Positions 1 to 10,658 of a stretch of 64,000 nt of DNA are shown in pieces. The translations under genes were made by a program, and so were the position numbers. Source of the stretch: Spongilla lacustris (taxonomy: Eukaryota > Porifera > Demospongiae > Spongillida > Spongillidae). The stretch is from NCBI GenBank assembly GCA_949361645.1, contig OX442427.1:7760534-7824533 (forward strand), in the 5' to 3' direction. Below the pieces are notes generated by a model, which was not told where the DNA came from, did not search any database, and was given only the letters and a program-made list of their open reading frames with translations. How positions within the stretch are numbered: position 1 is the stretch's first letter; every line of letters starts with the position of its first letter.

Positions 1-232
1 GGGTTAATGATCACAGGGTGCAGAGGGCTAATGATCACACGGCACAGAGGGTTAATGATCACAGGGTGCAGAGGGTTAATGATCATAGGGTGCAGAGGGC
101 TAATGATCATAGGGCACAGAGGGTTAATGATCATAGGGCACAGAGGGTTACTGATCATAGGGCACAGAGGGTTACTGATCATAGGGCACAGAGGGTTAAT
201 GATCATAGGGCACAGAGGGTTAGAATGCACAG
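1..232. repeat. 24-bp tandem minisatellite, about 10 copies
   Basis: The unit reads roughly agggttaatgatcatagggc plus four bases and repeats from the window edge to about 230, with A/G and T/C variants between copies. It is open in several frames but has no protein-like composition. Confidence 0.9.
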
Positions 233-267
233 TGTTAATACGCAAATTTAGCTTTGCTAGCAAGGAG

Positions 268-801
268 TAGTCTGACGTAGCCATACCCTCGCGCTTTGCG
301 GAGGGTCTGGAGACATTGCCATACCAAATTGGTTCTGATTACTTCCAACATATTAAAAGTTATTAAGGTTACCTTACGTTACGAGGAATGCGAGGAATGC
401 AATTATGTGTAGGATAGAAAGACGTACTGCGGCACATGTGGCTAGATAACTAGGTTATGCAAACCTTACAACTAATTAAAAGTGATAGTGAGCGGACGAG
501 ACGGCTACCCACTGGTTGCGGAAAAGGTCTGTGCTATGGCCCATGGGTGCTTGCCTGGGATCCTCGACAGGATGGCTTTCGCGTCCGATCGTACAGCTCA
601 GTGAGCTATACAGACTACTTAAGTCTTGGCTGTCGCCATCTTGAACGCCTGTTGTCCGTAACATAATTGCATTCCTCACATTCCTTGTAATGTAAGGTAA
701 CCTTAATAACTTTTAATATGTTGGAAGTAATCAGAACCAATTTGGTATGGCAATGTCTCCAGACCCTCCGCAAAGCGCGAGGGTATGGCTACGTCAGACT
801 A
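268..801. mobile_element. Foldback/MITE element with ~140-bp terminal inverted repeats
   Basis: Bases 268 to about 409 and about 664 to 801 are near-perfect inverted repeats of about 140 bp with only a handful of mismatches. The tips read tagtctgacgtagcc and its reverse complement. The element is flanked on both sides by the same 9 bp, agcaaggag (259-267 and 802-810), a target-site duplication. No transposase is encoded in the 250-bp centre. Nine-base duplications are typical of Mutator-like elements, so a non-autonomous MULE-like element is the likeliest class. The class is inferred; the structure is read directly. Confidence 0.88.
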
Positions 802-942
802 AGCAAGGAGCAGATCATGTGAAGTAGACATTTGCCTAGTGTAGTTACTTAGTTATCTGCCACATCACTCAAGCAAGAACACACAACCTAAGTGTCAATG
901 CGTATGAGTACAAATAAAAACACAAATTCCTCACCACATTAC

Positions 943-1126
943 AAAGTATTAGACCTCCCATATGCTTACCCCAGTATTAGCCTCCCATACGCTTACCCCA
1001 GTATTAGACCTCCCATATGCTTACCCCAGTATTAGACCTCCCATATGCTTACCCCAGTACTAGACCTCCCATATGCTTACCCCAGTACATGTATTACTCC
1101 CATATGCTTACCCCAGTATTAGATAG
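943..1126. repeat. 27-bp tandem repeat (~6 copies)
   Basis: The unit is built on cccatatgcttaccccagta followed by ttagacct. It lies left of the last FLII exon I can find. No gene is visible in 811-1231. Confidence 0.85.
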
Positions 1127-1231
1127 ATTCAGGTATGTGAGTGAGGTCAACTTCTCAAGCATCCTACAATGCAGAAAAGAAAAAAGGGAAAAAACATGTC
1201 ACCATAGCAACTAATTTACAGTAGATCACAC

Positions 1232-2196
1232 CCACTTAAATGTGAAGTGTTGAAGAGGGTTGTTGGCCAAGTTCTGTAGTCATAGTAACAAAACCATCAC
1301 TCCAGGCATTATGCAATTGCTGCCACATAGCTAGGCTTACCAAGTATTGGAGATGCTCCAATCTCCTGATTTGAGGAGGCAGGTTCTCTACAAAACACAA
1401 ATGTAATGACAACTGAACTGCCACCTGTTCCCTTGAACCCTTGTCTCCTCCACCCTCCCTTCCCCTCTTCTCCTTTCCAACCATGCTTTCCTTCTCACCC
1501 ACTCACTTACGGAGCTCATTATTGCTCAGGTCAACAAACTGCACACCAGATAGGTTTGTGAACACCTTTTAAAATTAAAATAAAATTATTAAGGTCAACT
1601 ATGAAATGTAACTAGGCAACATGCTGCAATGTAACTGTAACTAGGCAACACCCTGCAATGTAACTAGGCAACACGCTGCAATGTAACTAGGCAACACCCT
1701 GCAATGCATCTTGCAATGTAACTAGGCAACACCCTGCAATGTAACTAGGCAACAGTAAGAGGCAACAACACAGCTTACAGTTCCAGGAATGGCAACAATC
1801 TTGTTGTGGCTAAGAGACAAGGCAATTATATTCTTGCCCTTAGCAAGATCCTCTGACACCTGCATTAAAAGTTTGACAAGTGCTTCAAAAAAAATGCAAA
1901 GATGCAATACAATTCAAACATTCCCTCCCCCCCCCCCCCCCCCTAAATATACTAATTGCTTTTGTGTTTGAGACTAGCGTGGATAGCCAATTTTGCTGAT
2001 AAATTTGATATCTACACATAACAGGATGCTTCACAATAACAATGCCACACCCACTGCTGCTCCCAACTGTGATTTGTAGTCTTGTTAAATAATAAATTAA
2101 GCCCATAAAATATTATCAAACACCATGGGCCGTTGTCATAGTGATAGCACACTAATGCTAAAGCCATACAATTGTGTATGTATCACACACACACAT

Positions 2197-2292
<96 letters not shown>

Positions 2293-3295
2293 CTTGACAA
2301 GGTTGTTATAGCTGACATCCTGTTGAGATGAAGCCAAGCAGGTGATCATGTGAGCAGGTGAAGTAAGCAGGAGATCATGTGAGCCAAGCATGGGATCTTG
2401 TGAGCAGGCAATGGCTTACCACTGTGACCAGCTCCTTCCCACAGAAAAGGCTTGCAGGTATACCCTCATCACTGAGATGGTTGTGGTTAGCGTTGAACAC
2501 CTGCAGTGCAAGGAGGCTGATATTGTGCCCCTCCCCCACCTGCCATCTCCCCTCCCCCACCTGCCATCTACCCTCCCCCACCCCCTCCTGCCATCTCCCC
2601 TCCCCTCCCCTACCCCCACCTGCCATCTCCCCTCCCCCACCCCCCATCTCCCCTCCCCCACCCCCCATCTCCCCTCCCCCACCCCCCATCTCCCCTCTCC
2701 CACCCCCTCCTGCCATCTCCCCTCCCCTCCCCTCCTGCCATCTCCCCTCCCCTCCCCTCCTGCCATCTCCCCTCCCCTCCCCTACCCCCCTCCTGCCATC
2801 TCCCCTCCCCCACCCCCACCTGCCATCTCCCCTCCCCCACCCCCTCCTGCCATCTCCCTCCCCCCTCCTGTCCTCTTAACACCATACACATACTGGCACA
2901 CACCCTTAATGAATTGATGCCCGGAATGTCTCCACCGTGCAAATCCTTCAGCTGGTTGTGAGAAATATTCAACGCCTCCTGTACGCGATTACATCATTTG
3001 TATATTACAGCACATGTTTGCATACACCATACACGAACCAGACGGACTTACCAGTTTTTTGAATTGATCGATTTCCTTTGGCAGCTGAGATAGGTTGGAC
3101 CACTTGAGTCTCAGCCACCGGAGATTGCTCATCTCAGTGACCTTCGGAGAAAACCTGCCATTCTGTACGTGCGCGCGTAGGAATGGCCGTGTGTGAACTA
3201 GGGACCCCACTCAATAATGGCATCATCCCAGAACTTGCCGGAAATTCGTTCCTAGAGAAATCAACTCCGCGAACAAACGGTAGCACGGAGGCCAT
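1232..3295 (-). CDS. FLII: Flightless-I homologue, N-terminal leucine-rich-repeat part (3' end outside window)
   Basis: FLII is an actin-remodelling and nuclear-receptor co-regulator protein: N-terminal leucine-rich repeats followed by gelsolin-like domains. Only the LRR half is present; the gene runs off the left edge. Exons, 5' to 3': 3239-3295, 3052-3162, 2904-2978, 2429-2500, 2293-2319, 1779-1859, 1511-1565, 1341-1387, 1232-1273, all phase-compatible. The start peptide MASVLPFVRGVDFSRNEF matches the FLII N-terminus. LRR signatures follow: SNLRWLRLKWSNLSQLP, LNISHNQLKDL, FNANHNHLSDEGIP, DVSYNNL, LSLSHNKIVAIP, VDLSNNEL and LPPQIRRLEHLQYL. Exon 1 ends in a GC donor (gcaagt), exon 5 is a 27-nt microexon followed at once by a (TG)n tract, and the exon 4 donor (gtcaca) is weak. 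The ATG lies 88 bp from the EMRE start on the other strand. Confidence 0.9.
1595..1755. repeat. ~23-bp tandem repeat in a FLII intron
   Basis: The unit is atgtaactaggcaacaccct plus gca, in about seven copies with small indels. It lies just inside the intron after the exon ending at 1779. Confidence 0.85.
2188..2290. repeat. (AC)n microsatellite, ~50 units
   Basis: An almost pure dinucleotide tract. On the FLII sense strand it is (TG)n and starts directly at the 5' splice site of the 27-nt microexon. Confidence 0.95.
2524..2872. repeat. Pyrimidine-rich minisatellite in FLII intron 3
   Basis: Repeats of cccctcccccacctgccatct with cccctcct interruptions. Unlike most arrays in this window, the sense strand of the host gene carries the purine side. 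Long open frames over it are repeat artefacts. Confidence 0.9.
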
Positions 3296-3383
3296 GGGAC
3301 AAGTGGAAATCTAAACCCGTTCCAATCCCCACGTGATGCATAACACTTGATCGTGTGACTCTCAAAACAAACAACAAGAAAAG
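3296..3383. promoter_or_regulatory. Bidirectional promoter, FLII / EMRE
   Basis: Only 88 bp separate the FLII ATG (minus, 3295) from the EMRE ATG (plus, 3384), so both 5' UTRs and core promoters must share this interval or overlap. I see no TATA box. Inferred from gene geometry. Confidence 0.6.
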
Positions 3384-3614
3384 ATGAGATTGAGGTTGGG
3401 CTCGCTTTATAGACGTTTCAGCACAAGTGGCGCCTACGCACCCTCTGGGGCCGTTTGTCCTCGTCCAGCGAAGATATACCGAACACCCGTGGGCTTTCTC
3501 GGGCTGTTCGTAGTCGTTACGCCGTTCTTGTATCTGGGAACTAAAATGGCCGAACAGTTTGCTGGGATGCTAGAACGTTACAACTTGTTTGTACCGGACG
3601 ACGATGACGACTAG
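3384..3614 (+). CDS. SMDT1: Essential MCU regulator, mitochondrial (EMRE)
   Basis: EMRE is the single-pass inner-membrane subunit that links the mitochondrial calcium uniporter pore MCU to its MICU gatekeepers. The frame gives 76 residues in one exon. An Arg-rich N-terminus with no acidic residues (about 1-25) looks like a mitochondrial presequence. A hydrophobic segment around residues 37-53 (GFLGLFVVVTPFLYLGT) matches the EMRE transmembrane helix. The protein ends FVPDDDDD, the acidic C-terminal tail used to hold MICU1. It is shorter than the human protein (about 107 residues), mainly in the presequence. The family is known from animals and close relatives, which supports a metazoan origin. 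Confidence 0.93.
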   Translation: MRLRLGSLYRRFSTSGAYAPSGAVCPRPAKIYRTPVGFLGLFVVVTPFLYLGTKMAEQFAGMLERYNLFVPDDDDD

Positions 3615-4049
3615 TGGTGTGCACCGTGGGACCGCTTTATAGTCCAGAGAAGAGGAGGTAAGAGGTGCAACACACAATAGTGCAATTATTAAATGAGAAC
3701 CAGGTACCTTATTAATTCATGTGTTCCTTTCTCTCTCTCCTCACACACACACACTGAACATGGATTATGCATTTTTTAAAGTGATATCATTATTATAACG
3801 GATTTTTTAACACACCATTGAATAGAAAGGATAGTACAAACCAAACAAGATATGCACACACACAATACATACAAATCACCACAGAGAGAGAGAGAGCAGG
3901 GGTTGGCATGACAACAGTGATACATATATACAACTATGCCAAATCTGTACATACGAACTATGAAATTCTATTACAGCGACGGAAATTCTAAAATCTATCT
4001 GTAAACCATTATAAATGACGATTAAAAAAAAAAAAGGAAAAGAGAGAGG
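3615..4049. other. Convergent 3' UTR interval between EMRE and G-alpha
   Basis: No further gene is visible. An ATTAAA hexamer near 3686 could end EMRE transcripts. Short (AC)n and (GA)n tracts are present. Confidence 0.5.
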
Positions 4050-5712
4050 TTATGGTATTTCCATCACCTCCTGAATGTGACGAGTCAAAATGGTGTCCTT
4101 GACGATGTTAAAGACAACCTTGATGTTCCCCGTATCCACAGCAGTGGTGAAGTGGCGATAAAGGTCCTGGGACTGATCCTTGCGCACAGAGTTGAACATG
4201 CACACCAGATAGTTCTTCACATTCTCAAGATTCCTTGGGTCCCCTTCAAAGTCCGGAAAGAAGTCTTTGATACTTTGGTACTTAATCTTCTCGATGAGAA
4301 GGTCGGTCTTGTTGAAAAACAGAATGATCGAAACAGTTCTAAAGCAGCGATTATTGACTATTGTGTCAAATATGTTAACGCTCTCGACCATACGATTTGT
4401 GACTCTGTCCTCCAGCAGGGTCTGGTCAAATGAGCTTGACGACACAAGGAACAGTACCGAAGTGACCTCGTCGAAACACTGGAACCACTTCTGCCTCTGC
4501 GACCGCTGCCCTCCTACGTCCACAAACCTGAATGGAACTCCCTTTATGTTGATGAGGTACTCATACACCCCTCTGGTTGCCTTGCGCGCGTACAAGACAT
4601 CTTCCTTGCTGGGGATGTAACCCTGGTGCAGGGGAGGTAGGGGAGTGACCACGGGAAGCAATCTAACCACACCTCACTGATAATTCAACTGACAGCCATA
4701 CCCCCCACTAATTACTGGCAACTTGGCTACCATTAGACAATGGATGCCAACAACACTTACCAGCAGTCCTATTCTGTCCAAATTGTCTAGAAGATAGGTC
4801 ATGTTGTCTCCCTAAGGAACATGAGCATTGTGTGTGTGCATGTGTGTATGCAAGTATATGTGTGTGAGTGTGAGGAATTGGCTGCAGTGACATCACACAA
4901 GCCTCGACACATATACCACCTCTCCAACTAATGCCCCCTTCTACTCCAGTAGTGGCAAAAGTACATTTGCATGATTACCTGAAGTAGTAAACCCTCCTCT
5001 CCCAATAACTAATTCCGACATCCTCTTTCCAAAGCAGAAGAAGCTATAGAGACCCGCATATAGTCTTCCTCCTCCTGCCCCCAACACCCTCCTCCCCCAG
5101 GTGCCAATATACAATAGCCAGAACATAACTAGAGGAAATGTGCGTAGACGTGATTGAAAGACAGGCTGTAACATGGCGGGCAACCGCCAGGTCAAAGGCC
5201 GTCCAGAGGCACCCCCCCCCCCCCCCAATGCAGGCTAGTTACACGACAGGCTGCATACGTACGAGCTGGAACTCATTCTTGCGCTTCTCCGTTTCTCTAA
5301 TCCCCGAGTCCTTCCATAGAGCCCGCAAGGCCACTGAGTACTCCTGGAAATCCTCGGGAGTGATTTCCCCAGTACGGTGGTAGCTCGTTATCACTTGACT
5401 GTACTCCTCGCACTTTGGATTTGACAGAGGGATCTGCAACCGTCTTCTAGCCTCTACGAGGATCTTCATGCCTTTGAGGATGTTGTGATAAATGGAACTG
5501 CGGAATTCAAGCCTGTCAGGTTCGGAATAGTCTTCTCCATGTATGATACGCATCTGTTTGAGGAAAGTGGTTTTGCCCGACTCTCCTGCTCCTAACAACA
5601 AAATCTTTATCTCCTGGCGTAGGTTTCGTTTTTCCTGAGCAAGCTGCCTGTCGATTAACCTGCTTCTCCTAGCTGCTTCTTTTTGGTCATCGTCTAACAC
5701 GCAACACGCCAT
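4050..5712 (-). CDS. Heterotrimeric G-protein alpha subunit, G12/13 class
   Basis: Three exons, 5263-5712, 4761-4811 and 4050-4622, join in phase to 357 residues (human GNA12 and GNA13 are about 380). G12/13 subunits couple receptors to RhoGEFs at the plasma membrane. Visible motifs: N-terminal MACC with cysteines suited to palmitoylation; P-loop [10 protein letters not shown]; helical domain RALWKDSGI; switch [12 protein letters not shown] with the catalytic Arg and the Mg-binding Thr; switch [23 protein letters not shown] guanine-specificity box in FFNKTDLL; and FTTAVDT in place of the TCAT box, as in G12/13. The P-loop has Thr where nearly all G-alpha proteins have Ser (GESGKS). The class call rests on overall similarity to GNA13, such as [17 protein letters not shown] and IVNNRCF. 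Confidence 0.92.
4818..4872. repeat. Short imperfect (TG)n tract in G-alpha intron 1
   Basis: The remainder of the intron (4812-5262) also holds a 14-base C run near 5212-5226. No other coding signal is seen. Confidence 0.7.
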
Positions 5713-5860
5713 CTTAGGATTTATTTGGGTTTATAAAAACCTGCTCCGGAAACGGCAATATGCGGAAAAGTTACTGGGTGGGGCTGGCATGAGCGAAAAC
5801 AAAGCCACCTACAAGTATGCCATGTCGCTGCATTGCCGCGACTCAGTATACTCCATAGCC

Positions 5861-5866
5861 TTTATT
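5861..5866 (-). terminator. Poly(A) signal AATAAA for the SLC25A38-like gene
   Basis: The plus strand reads tttatt, i.e. AATAAA on the minus strand, about 180 bp past the stop at 6043 and 150 bp before the G-alpha start. The position fits; usage is inferred. Confidence 0.5.
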
Positions 5867-6042
5867 CCAGCGCATGTGTGCTCAAAACACCTCTTCGTTA
5901 CAAATGCACAGTCTTCCCAGCACAATGCCATGAACATTTTTACTCCATTAATACACAAATAAATTATAAATTCCATCTCTCCACATTTTGGCGGCCCGCT
6001 ACACACCAGGGCAGGTGTGTATGTTGCACAGGCACATCAAGC

Positions 6043-9000
6043 TCAACTTGTGAACCTCGATATTTGAACCACCAGCTGTAAAGGAAGCAACCATTACAGT
6101 ACCTCCTCCAACACACCACCTCCCACCACCACCAACCTGCTCATAGAATGTCCATGTAAAAGCAGCCATCAGTGTCCTCCTGGTCACTCTGGGCACCAGG
6201 CCAGCAAAAAGCCCCCTTACTCCTTGGGATTTGAATATCCCCACAACAGTGTTCCGAATATTCGTGTTCATGTCTGGTATTAGCTGCATGTGTGTCTTGA
6301 TTACATCGGCTGGTTGTGTTACTATGGATGCCATTGCTCCAGAAAAGATGCTACAAAGAAGGATGGTGCTTGGAGGGAGGAGGGAGGAGGGGCCTAACGC
6401 TACCATTAATGAAAAGGAATGGAAGGCAGAGAGGAGGGCAGTGATGAATGTGAGGAGGGCAGTGAGGAATGTTAGGAGGGTAGAGAGGAATGTTAGGAGG
6501 GTAGAGAGGAATGATAGGAGGGTAGAGAGGAATGTTAGGAGGGCAAAGAGGAATGTTAGGAGGGCAAAGAGGAATGTTAGGAGGGCAAAGAGTGGGGAGG
6601 AGGGCAGTGAGGAGTGGGGGGAGGGCAGTGAGGAGTGGGGGGAGTGGGGGGAGGGCAGTGAGGAGTGGGGGAGTGGGGGGAGGGCAGTGAGGAGTGGGGG
6701 GAGGGCAGTGAGGAGTGGGGGGAGGGCAGTGAGGAGTGGGGGGAGGGCAGTGAGGAGTGGGGGGAGGGCAGTGAGTAATGCGAGAAGGGCAGAGAGGAGT
6801 GGGAAAGAGGGCAGAAAGGAATGGCCAGAGGACAGAGAGGAATAGGGGGAGAGCAGAATGGAAAGGAAGGAAAGGTTAAGGCATGGGAGATGGTATGGGG
6901 AGTTTGTCAATACTGTGACGTAGTCAAACTACACACAAATATAACTATTTCATATCATGATACTAAAGAGTACAGATTATTAGATTTATATAGTTGGTTC
7001 TACCACAGATGTGAGGGGATACCTTGCTATGCCACAGTATGAGGGTGAACTGCACAAGTATCAGCATCCTCACCTCACTACTAACACCCTCACCTCACCT
7101 CACACTACTAACACCCTCACCTCACCTCACTCACTACCAACACCCTCACCTCACCTCACACCACCAATACCCTCACCTCACCTCACACCACCAACACCCT
7201 CACCTCACCTCACACCACCAATACCCTCACCTCACCTCACACCACCAACACCCTCACCTCACTTCACTCACTACCAACACCCTCACCACACCTCAGGGGC
7301 AGTGTTTTATTGTTGGGGGGGGGGGAGGGGGGGGGTAAAACTATGAATACATAATGAGTGTGCGTGGCACAGAAGATGTTATTGTCGTGGAATATGCAAG
7401 AGCTACAGTCAACTAGTCCAAATATTGCCTTTCTGTTCTCTTTAGAGTGTAAAAAACCGTTACCAATGGTTTTCATGCCAAGCTCGCCACTAGTTGGGCA
7501 TGGCCCTACGACTACCACGTTTGGTTGTGACCATGACTGCTTCATATTGCTACACAAATAATTCCTAGTACTGAATCACTGGTGGCATTAGTTGCAGGAA
7601 GTTGAAGAATAATAAGTATAGTATTTGAAGCTTTAATACTTCTCTCATAAGCTGCACTCCTGGTACAAGACCACACTGAAACGGTGCTTGTCTCCATTCT
7701 AATGTCCGGAGGTGAAGGCACAGGTCTTATTTGGCTGCGTATAGACTCCAATAAGCTTTGTCTGCTTTAAAGTTTGTTCGCAAGATGACAATACATGTAT
7801 TGCACTTTATCGCTTCTAGCTGGTGTAATAATGTCAAATCAATTATATTTTTTTCTCAACGTAAAGTTGGGGGGTAAATATCCCTCCCCCCTACCCCCCC
7901 CCCCCCCCCAAGTTCCGCCACCACTGCACCTCACTCACTACTAACACCTTCACCTCACTACCAACACCCTCACCTCACTACCAACACCCTCACCTCACTA
8001 CCAACACCCTCACCTCACTACCAACACCCTCACCTCACTACCAACACCCTCACCTCACTACCAACACCCTCACCTCACTACCAACACCCTCACCTCACTA
8101 CCAACACCCTCACCTCACCTCATCTCACTACCAACACCCTCACCTCACCTCACTCACTACCAACACCCTCACCTCACCTCACCTCACTACCAACACCCTC
8201 ACCTCACTACCAACACCCTCACCTCACTACCAACACCCTCACCTCACTACCAACACCCTCACCTCACTACCAACACCCTCACCTCACTACCAACACCCTC
8301 ACCTCACTACCAACACCCTCACCTCACTACCAACACCCTCACCTCACTACCAACACCCTCACCTCACTACCAACACCCTCACCTCACTACCAACACCCTC
8401 ACCTCACCTCATCTCACTACCAACACCCTCACCTCACCTCACCTCACTACCAACACCCTCACCTCACTACCAACACCCTCACCTCACTACCAACACCCTC
8501 CTTACATTCCTCCAAAGCCTGTTTGCTCTGTGTGTAGAACACGAGGTAGATAGCTGAAAATGGAGCATCTCTGACCAGCGTAGCCAGCATACCACTGTAA
8601 AGGCCTGCTGAGTGTGAGGTGATTGAAACTCTCCCAGGTCAGACAATATTTACCACCTTTGTGACCTTCGTACTTCCAGATGGAGCTCAGGGCATGCCCC
8701 ACCCCTTTGTACTGGTAGTGACCACTCTACGAGAACAGGAAGCAGTGCACACTGAATAAAATAATAAATTAGTTGGCGCACAATATTTTTGGCATACTGA
8801 CTACATTTTATTAGGAACAAGAACATCGCCAGGACTGCCATACATGGCCAGGACTGCCATATATGGACAGGACTGTCATATATGTGCAGGATTGCTATAT
8901 ACATGTATGGCCAGGACTGCTGTAAATAGGCGTGACAGTTACACTGCTGCATATGGACATTGAGCTGGTTTAGTTACACTGCTGCATATGGACATTGAGC

Positions 9001-10658
9001 TGGTTTAGTTACACTGCTGCATATGGACATTGAGCTGGTTTAGTTACACTGCTGCATATGGACATTGAGCTGGTTTAGTTACACTGCTGCATATGGACAT
9101 TGAGCTGGTTTATTTATACTGCTGCATAGCTGGTTTAGTTATACTTAGTTGAGTAGATATTTTGCAATTAATATAAAATCCATTTGTTTTATGTTTCATG
9201 ATATATTTATATATTTTAAACTGTAAAAAAATACAGAACCAATCACTGCACAGCCCCCCCTCCCCTCCCCTACATATAATACGTACCTCAAAACGTGCTT
9301 TCACAACGGTAAAAGGGAGCACGCCAGCTGTAGAAATGGTCCTAGAGATTCCGCCTATCACAATAGCCTGGGATGCTGACACATTGCCATTTTCGTTTTT
9401 GGCCCTACAAGAGAATCACCACCACAACATGCACAAATGTAAGGAACATGTCCTATGAAATCACCACCACAACATGCACAAATGTAAGGAACATGTCCTA
9501 TGAAATCACCACCACAACATGCACAAATGTAAGGAACATGTCCTATGAAATCACCACCACAACATGCACAAATGTAAGGAACATGTCCTATGAAATGACA
9601 ACAGATTGGCATACCACTTGTCCAACATATGTTATATGTATCGATTGAAACACGTGTCTGTTGCCCATGTGTGCATGCAAGTATAGTGTGTGTAGTGTGT
9701 GTGGTGTTTGTATGTATGAGTACATGTGTGTAGTGTGTGTGTTTGGTGTGTGTATATGTGTGCATGTGTATGTGTGTATGTTTGTGTGTATGTGTATATG
9801 TGTATATGTGTGTATATATGTGTACATGTGTATGTGTGTATATGTGTGTGTTTGTGTGTGTACGTGTGTGTTTGTGTGTATGTGTGTGTGTATGTGTGTA
9901 TGTGTGTGTGTTTGTGTGTATGCGTGTGTGTGTATGTGTGTGTATGTGTGTGTGTATGTGTGTGTGTGTATGTGTGTGTACTTACCCTAACATCATCTTC
10001 AAGGAGTGAATGGAAGCAAAATACATGCCAATACCGGGGACACATCGCTGGATCGACTGTGACAACCAAAAGCAGCAGTCATTCTAACCCAGGCGTATAC
10101 CTCATACCCCATACCCCATACCCCATACCCCATACCCCATGCCCCATACCCCATACCCCATATCTCATACCCATACCCATACCACACACCCACCCCGTAC
10201 CGGTATAACACCATTCCATAGAGATAAGACTTTCTCCCTTTTGATGATATCCACGAACACCTCCAGCATACGCTGTTGAGCGACGGGCGCACTACGGAAG
10301 AGCAAAGCAGGCGAGTAGTAGGCCTACTCAACGTTGGACGTGGTGTGTACAAGAACGCTACAGCATATGCCGTACGTACAAGGCTAAGCCGTAGGTCTAC
10401 AAAACTGTGCGAGCGAGAGAGTGAAAGGTGTCACAGACTACCTCCACGATACAACAACGCAGTTATTATTGTCTCGCGCTGTCCGTGTCTCTTAACATAC
10501 GTGAGAAGAGCGGAGGTTGGACGGAGACCGTGGACTAGACTGGCCTGCATCCGTGTCTTCACAAGGTCGAGGGGCTGGAATGCGATGGTGGTAATTAGCC
10601 CACTTGTCGCTCCTGCGGTGAAGGCAACGAGTACGCCGTGTTGGCTGCTGGAAGACAT
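6043..10658 (-). CDS. SLC25A38: Mitochondrial glycine carrier, SLC25A38-like
   Basis: SLC25A38 (yeast Hem25) imports glycine into mitochondria for the first step of haem synthesis. Exons, 5' to 3': 10497-10658, 10201-10272, 9986-10056, 9287-9404, 8657-8726, 8506-8604, [one not located], 6137-6350, 6043-6075. Carrier signatures appear once per repeat: [11 protein letters not shown] near residue 27, [11 protein letters not shown] in repeat 2 and [13 protein letters not shown] in repeat 3. [20 protein letters not shown] and [15 protein letters not shown] are close to the human protein. The located exons leave the frame needing one more exon of length 1 mod 3, about 50-60 nt, between 6351 and 8505; I could not identify it. 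Large minisatellites fill that intron region and the intron after exon 3. Confidence 0.88.
6390..6850. repeat. Purine-rich minisatellite in an SLC25A38 intron
   Basis: Units of gaatgttaggagggcagaga grade into gtgaggagtggggggagggca. It lies just upstream, in the sense direction, of the exon 6137-6350, so the sense strand is pyrimidine-rich before that 3' splice site. Confidence 0.9.
7066..7300. repeat. 20-bp tandem repeat, left part of a split array
   Basis: Units built on ccaacaccctcacctcacct, the same family as 7928-8505. A unique 0.6-kb block separates the two halves. Confidence 0.88.
7301..7927. mobile_element. Probable non-autonomous transposon inside the minisatellite
   Basis: This block interrupts one minisatellite family. 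Its left end reads cagtgttttattgttggggg, and its right end, read in reverse complement, cagtggtggcggaacttggg; both continue into G-runs, as in many hAT-type ends. I cannot see a clean target-site duplication because the flanks are repetitive. No transposase is visible. Confidence 0.4.
7928..8505. repeat. 20-bp minisatellite that begins at the exon 6 splice donor of SLC25A38
   Basis: The unit is ctcactaccaacaccctcac with occasional extra cctca, about 28 copies. On the sense (minus) strand it is gtgagggtgttggtagtgag, and the first copy (gtaaggagggtgttggtagtgag) is the intron's own 5' splice site region. Confidence 0.92.
8935..9128. repeat. 35-bp tandem repeat (~5.5 copies)
   Basis: The unit is atggacattgagctggttta plus gttacactgctgcat. 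It lies in the SLC25A38 intron between exons 4 and 5. Shorter tggccaggactgccat repeats precede it (8830-8925). Confidence 0.92.
9414..9600. repeat. 44-bp tandem repeat (4 copies)
   Basis: Near-identical copies starting aatcaccaccacaacatgca. It begins about ten bases from the 3' splice site of SLC25A38 exon 4 (9404). Confidence 0.92.
9680..9981. repeat. Compound (TG)n/(TATG)n microsatellite
   Basis: Alternating tg dinucleotides with ta steps for 300 bp. It sits in the intron that begins at the SLC25A38 exon 3 donor (9985) and starts four bases from it. Confidence 0.93.
10098..10190. repeat. (ATACCCC)n tandem repeat
   Basis: Repeats of cccatac in SLC25A38 intron 2, next to the exon 2 donor at 10200. 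Confidence 0.88.

Noticed and set aside
4077..4620. Plus-strand frames opposite the G-alpha last exon
   Set aside because: They are antisense shadows; the minus strand carries switch II and NKTD motifs.
7358..7751. Search for the missing SLC25A38 exon in the unique block
   Set aside because: No segment gives the expected 17-20 residues with the right phases and splice sites, and the block's ends look like transposon tips.
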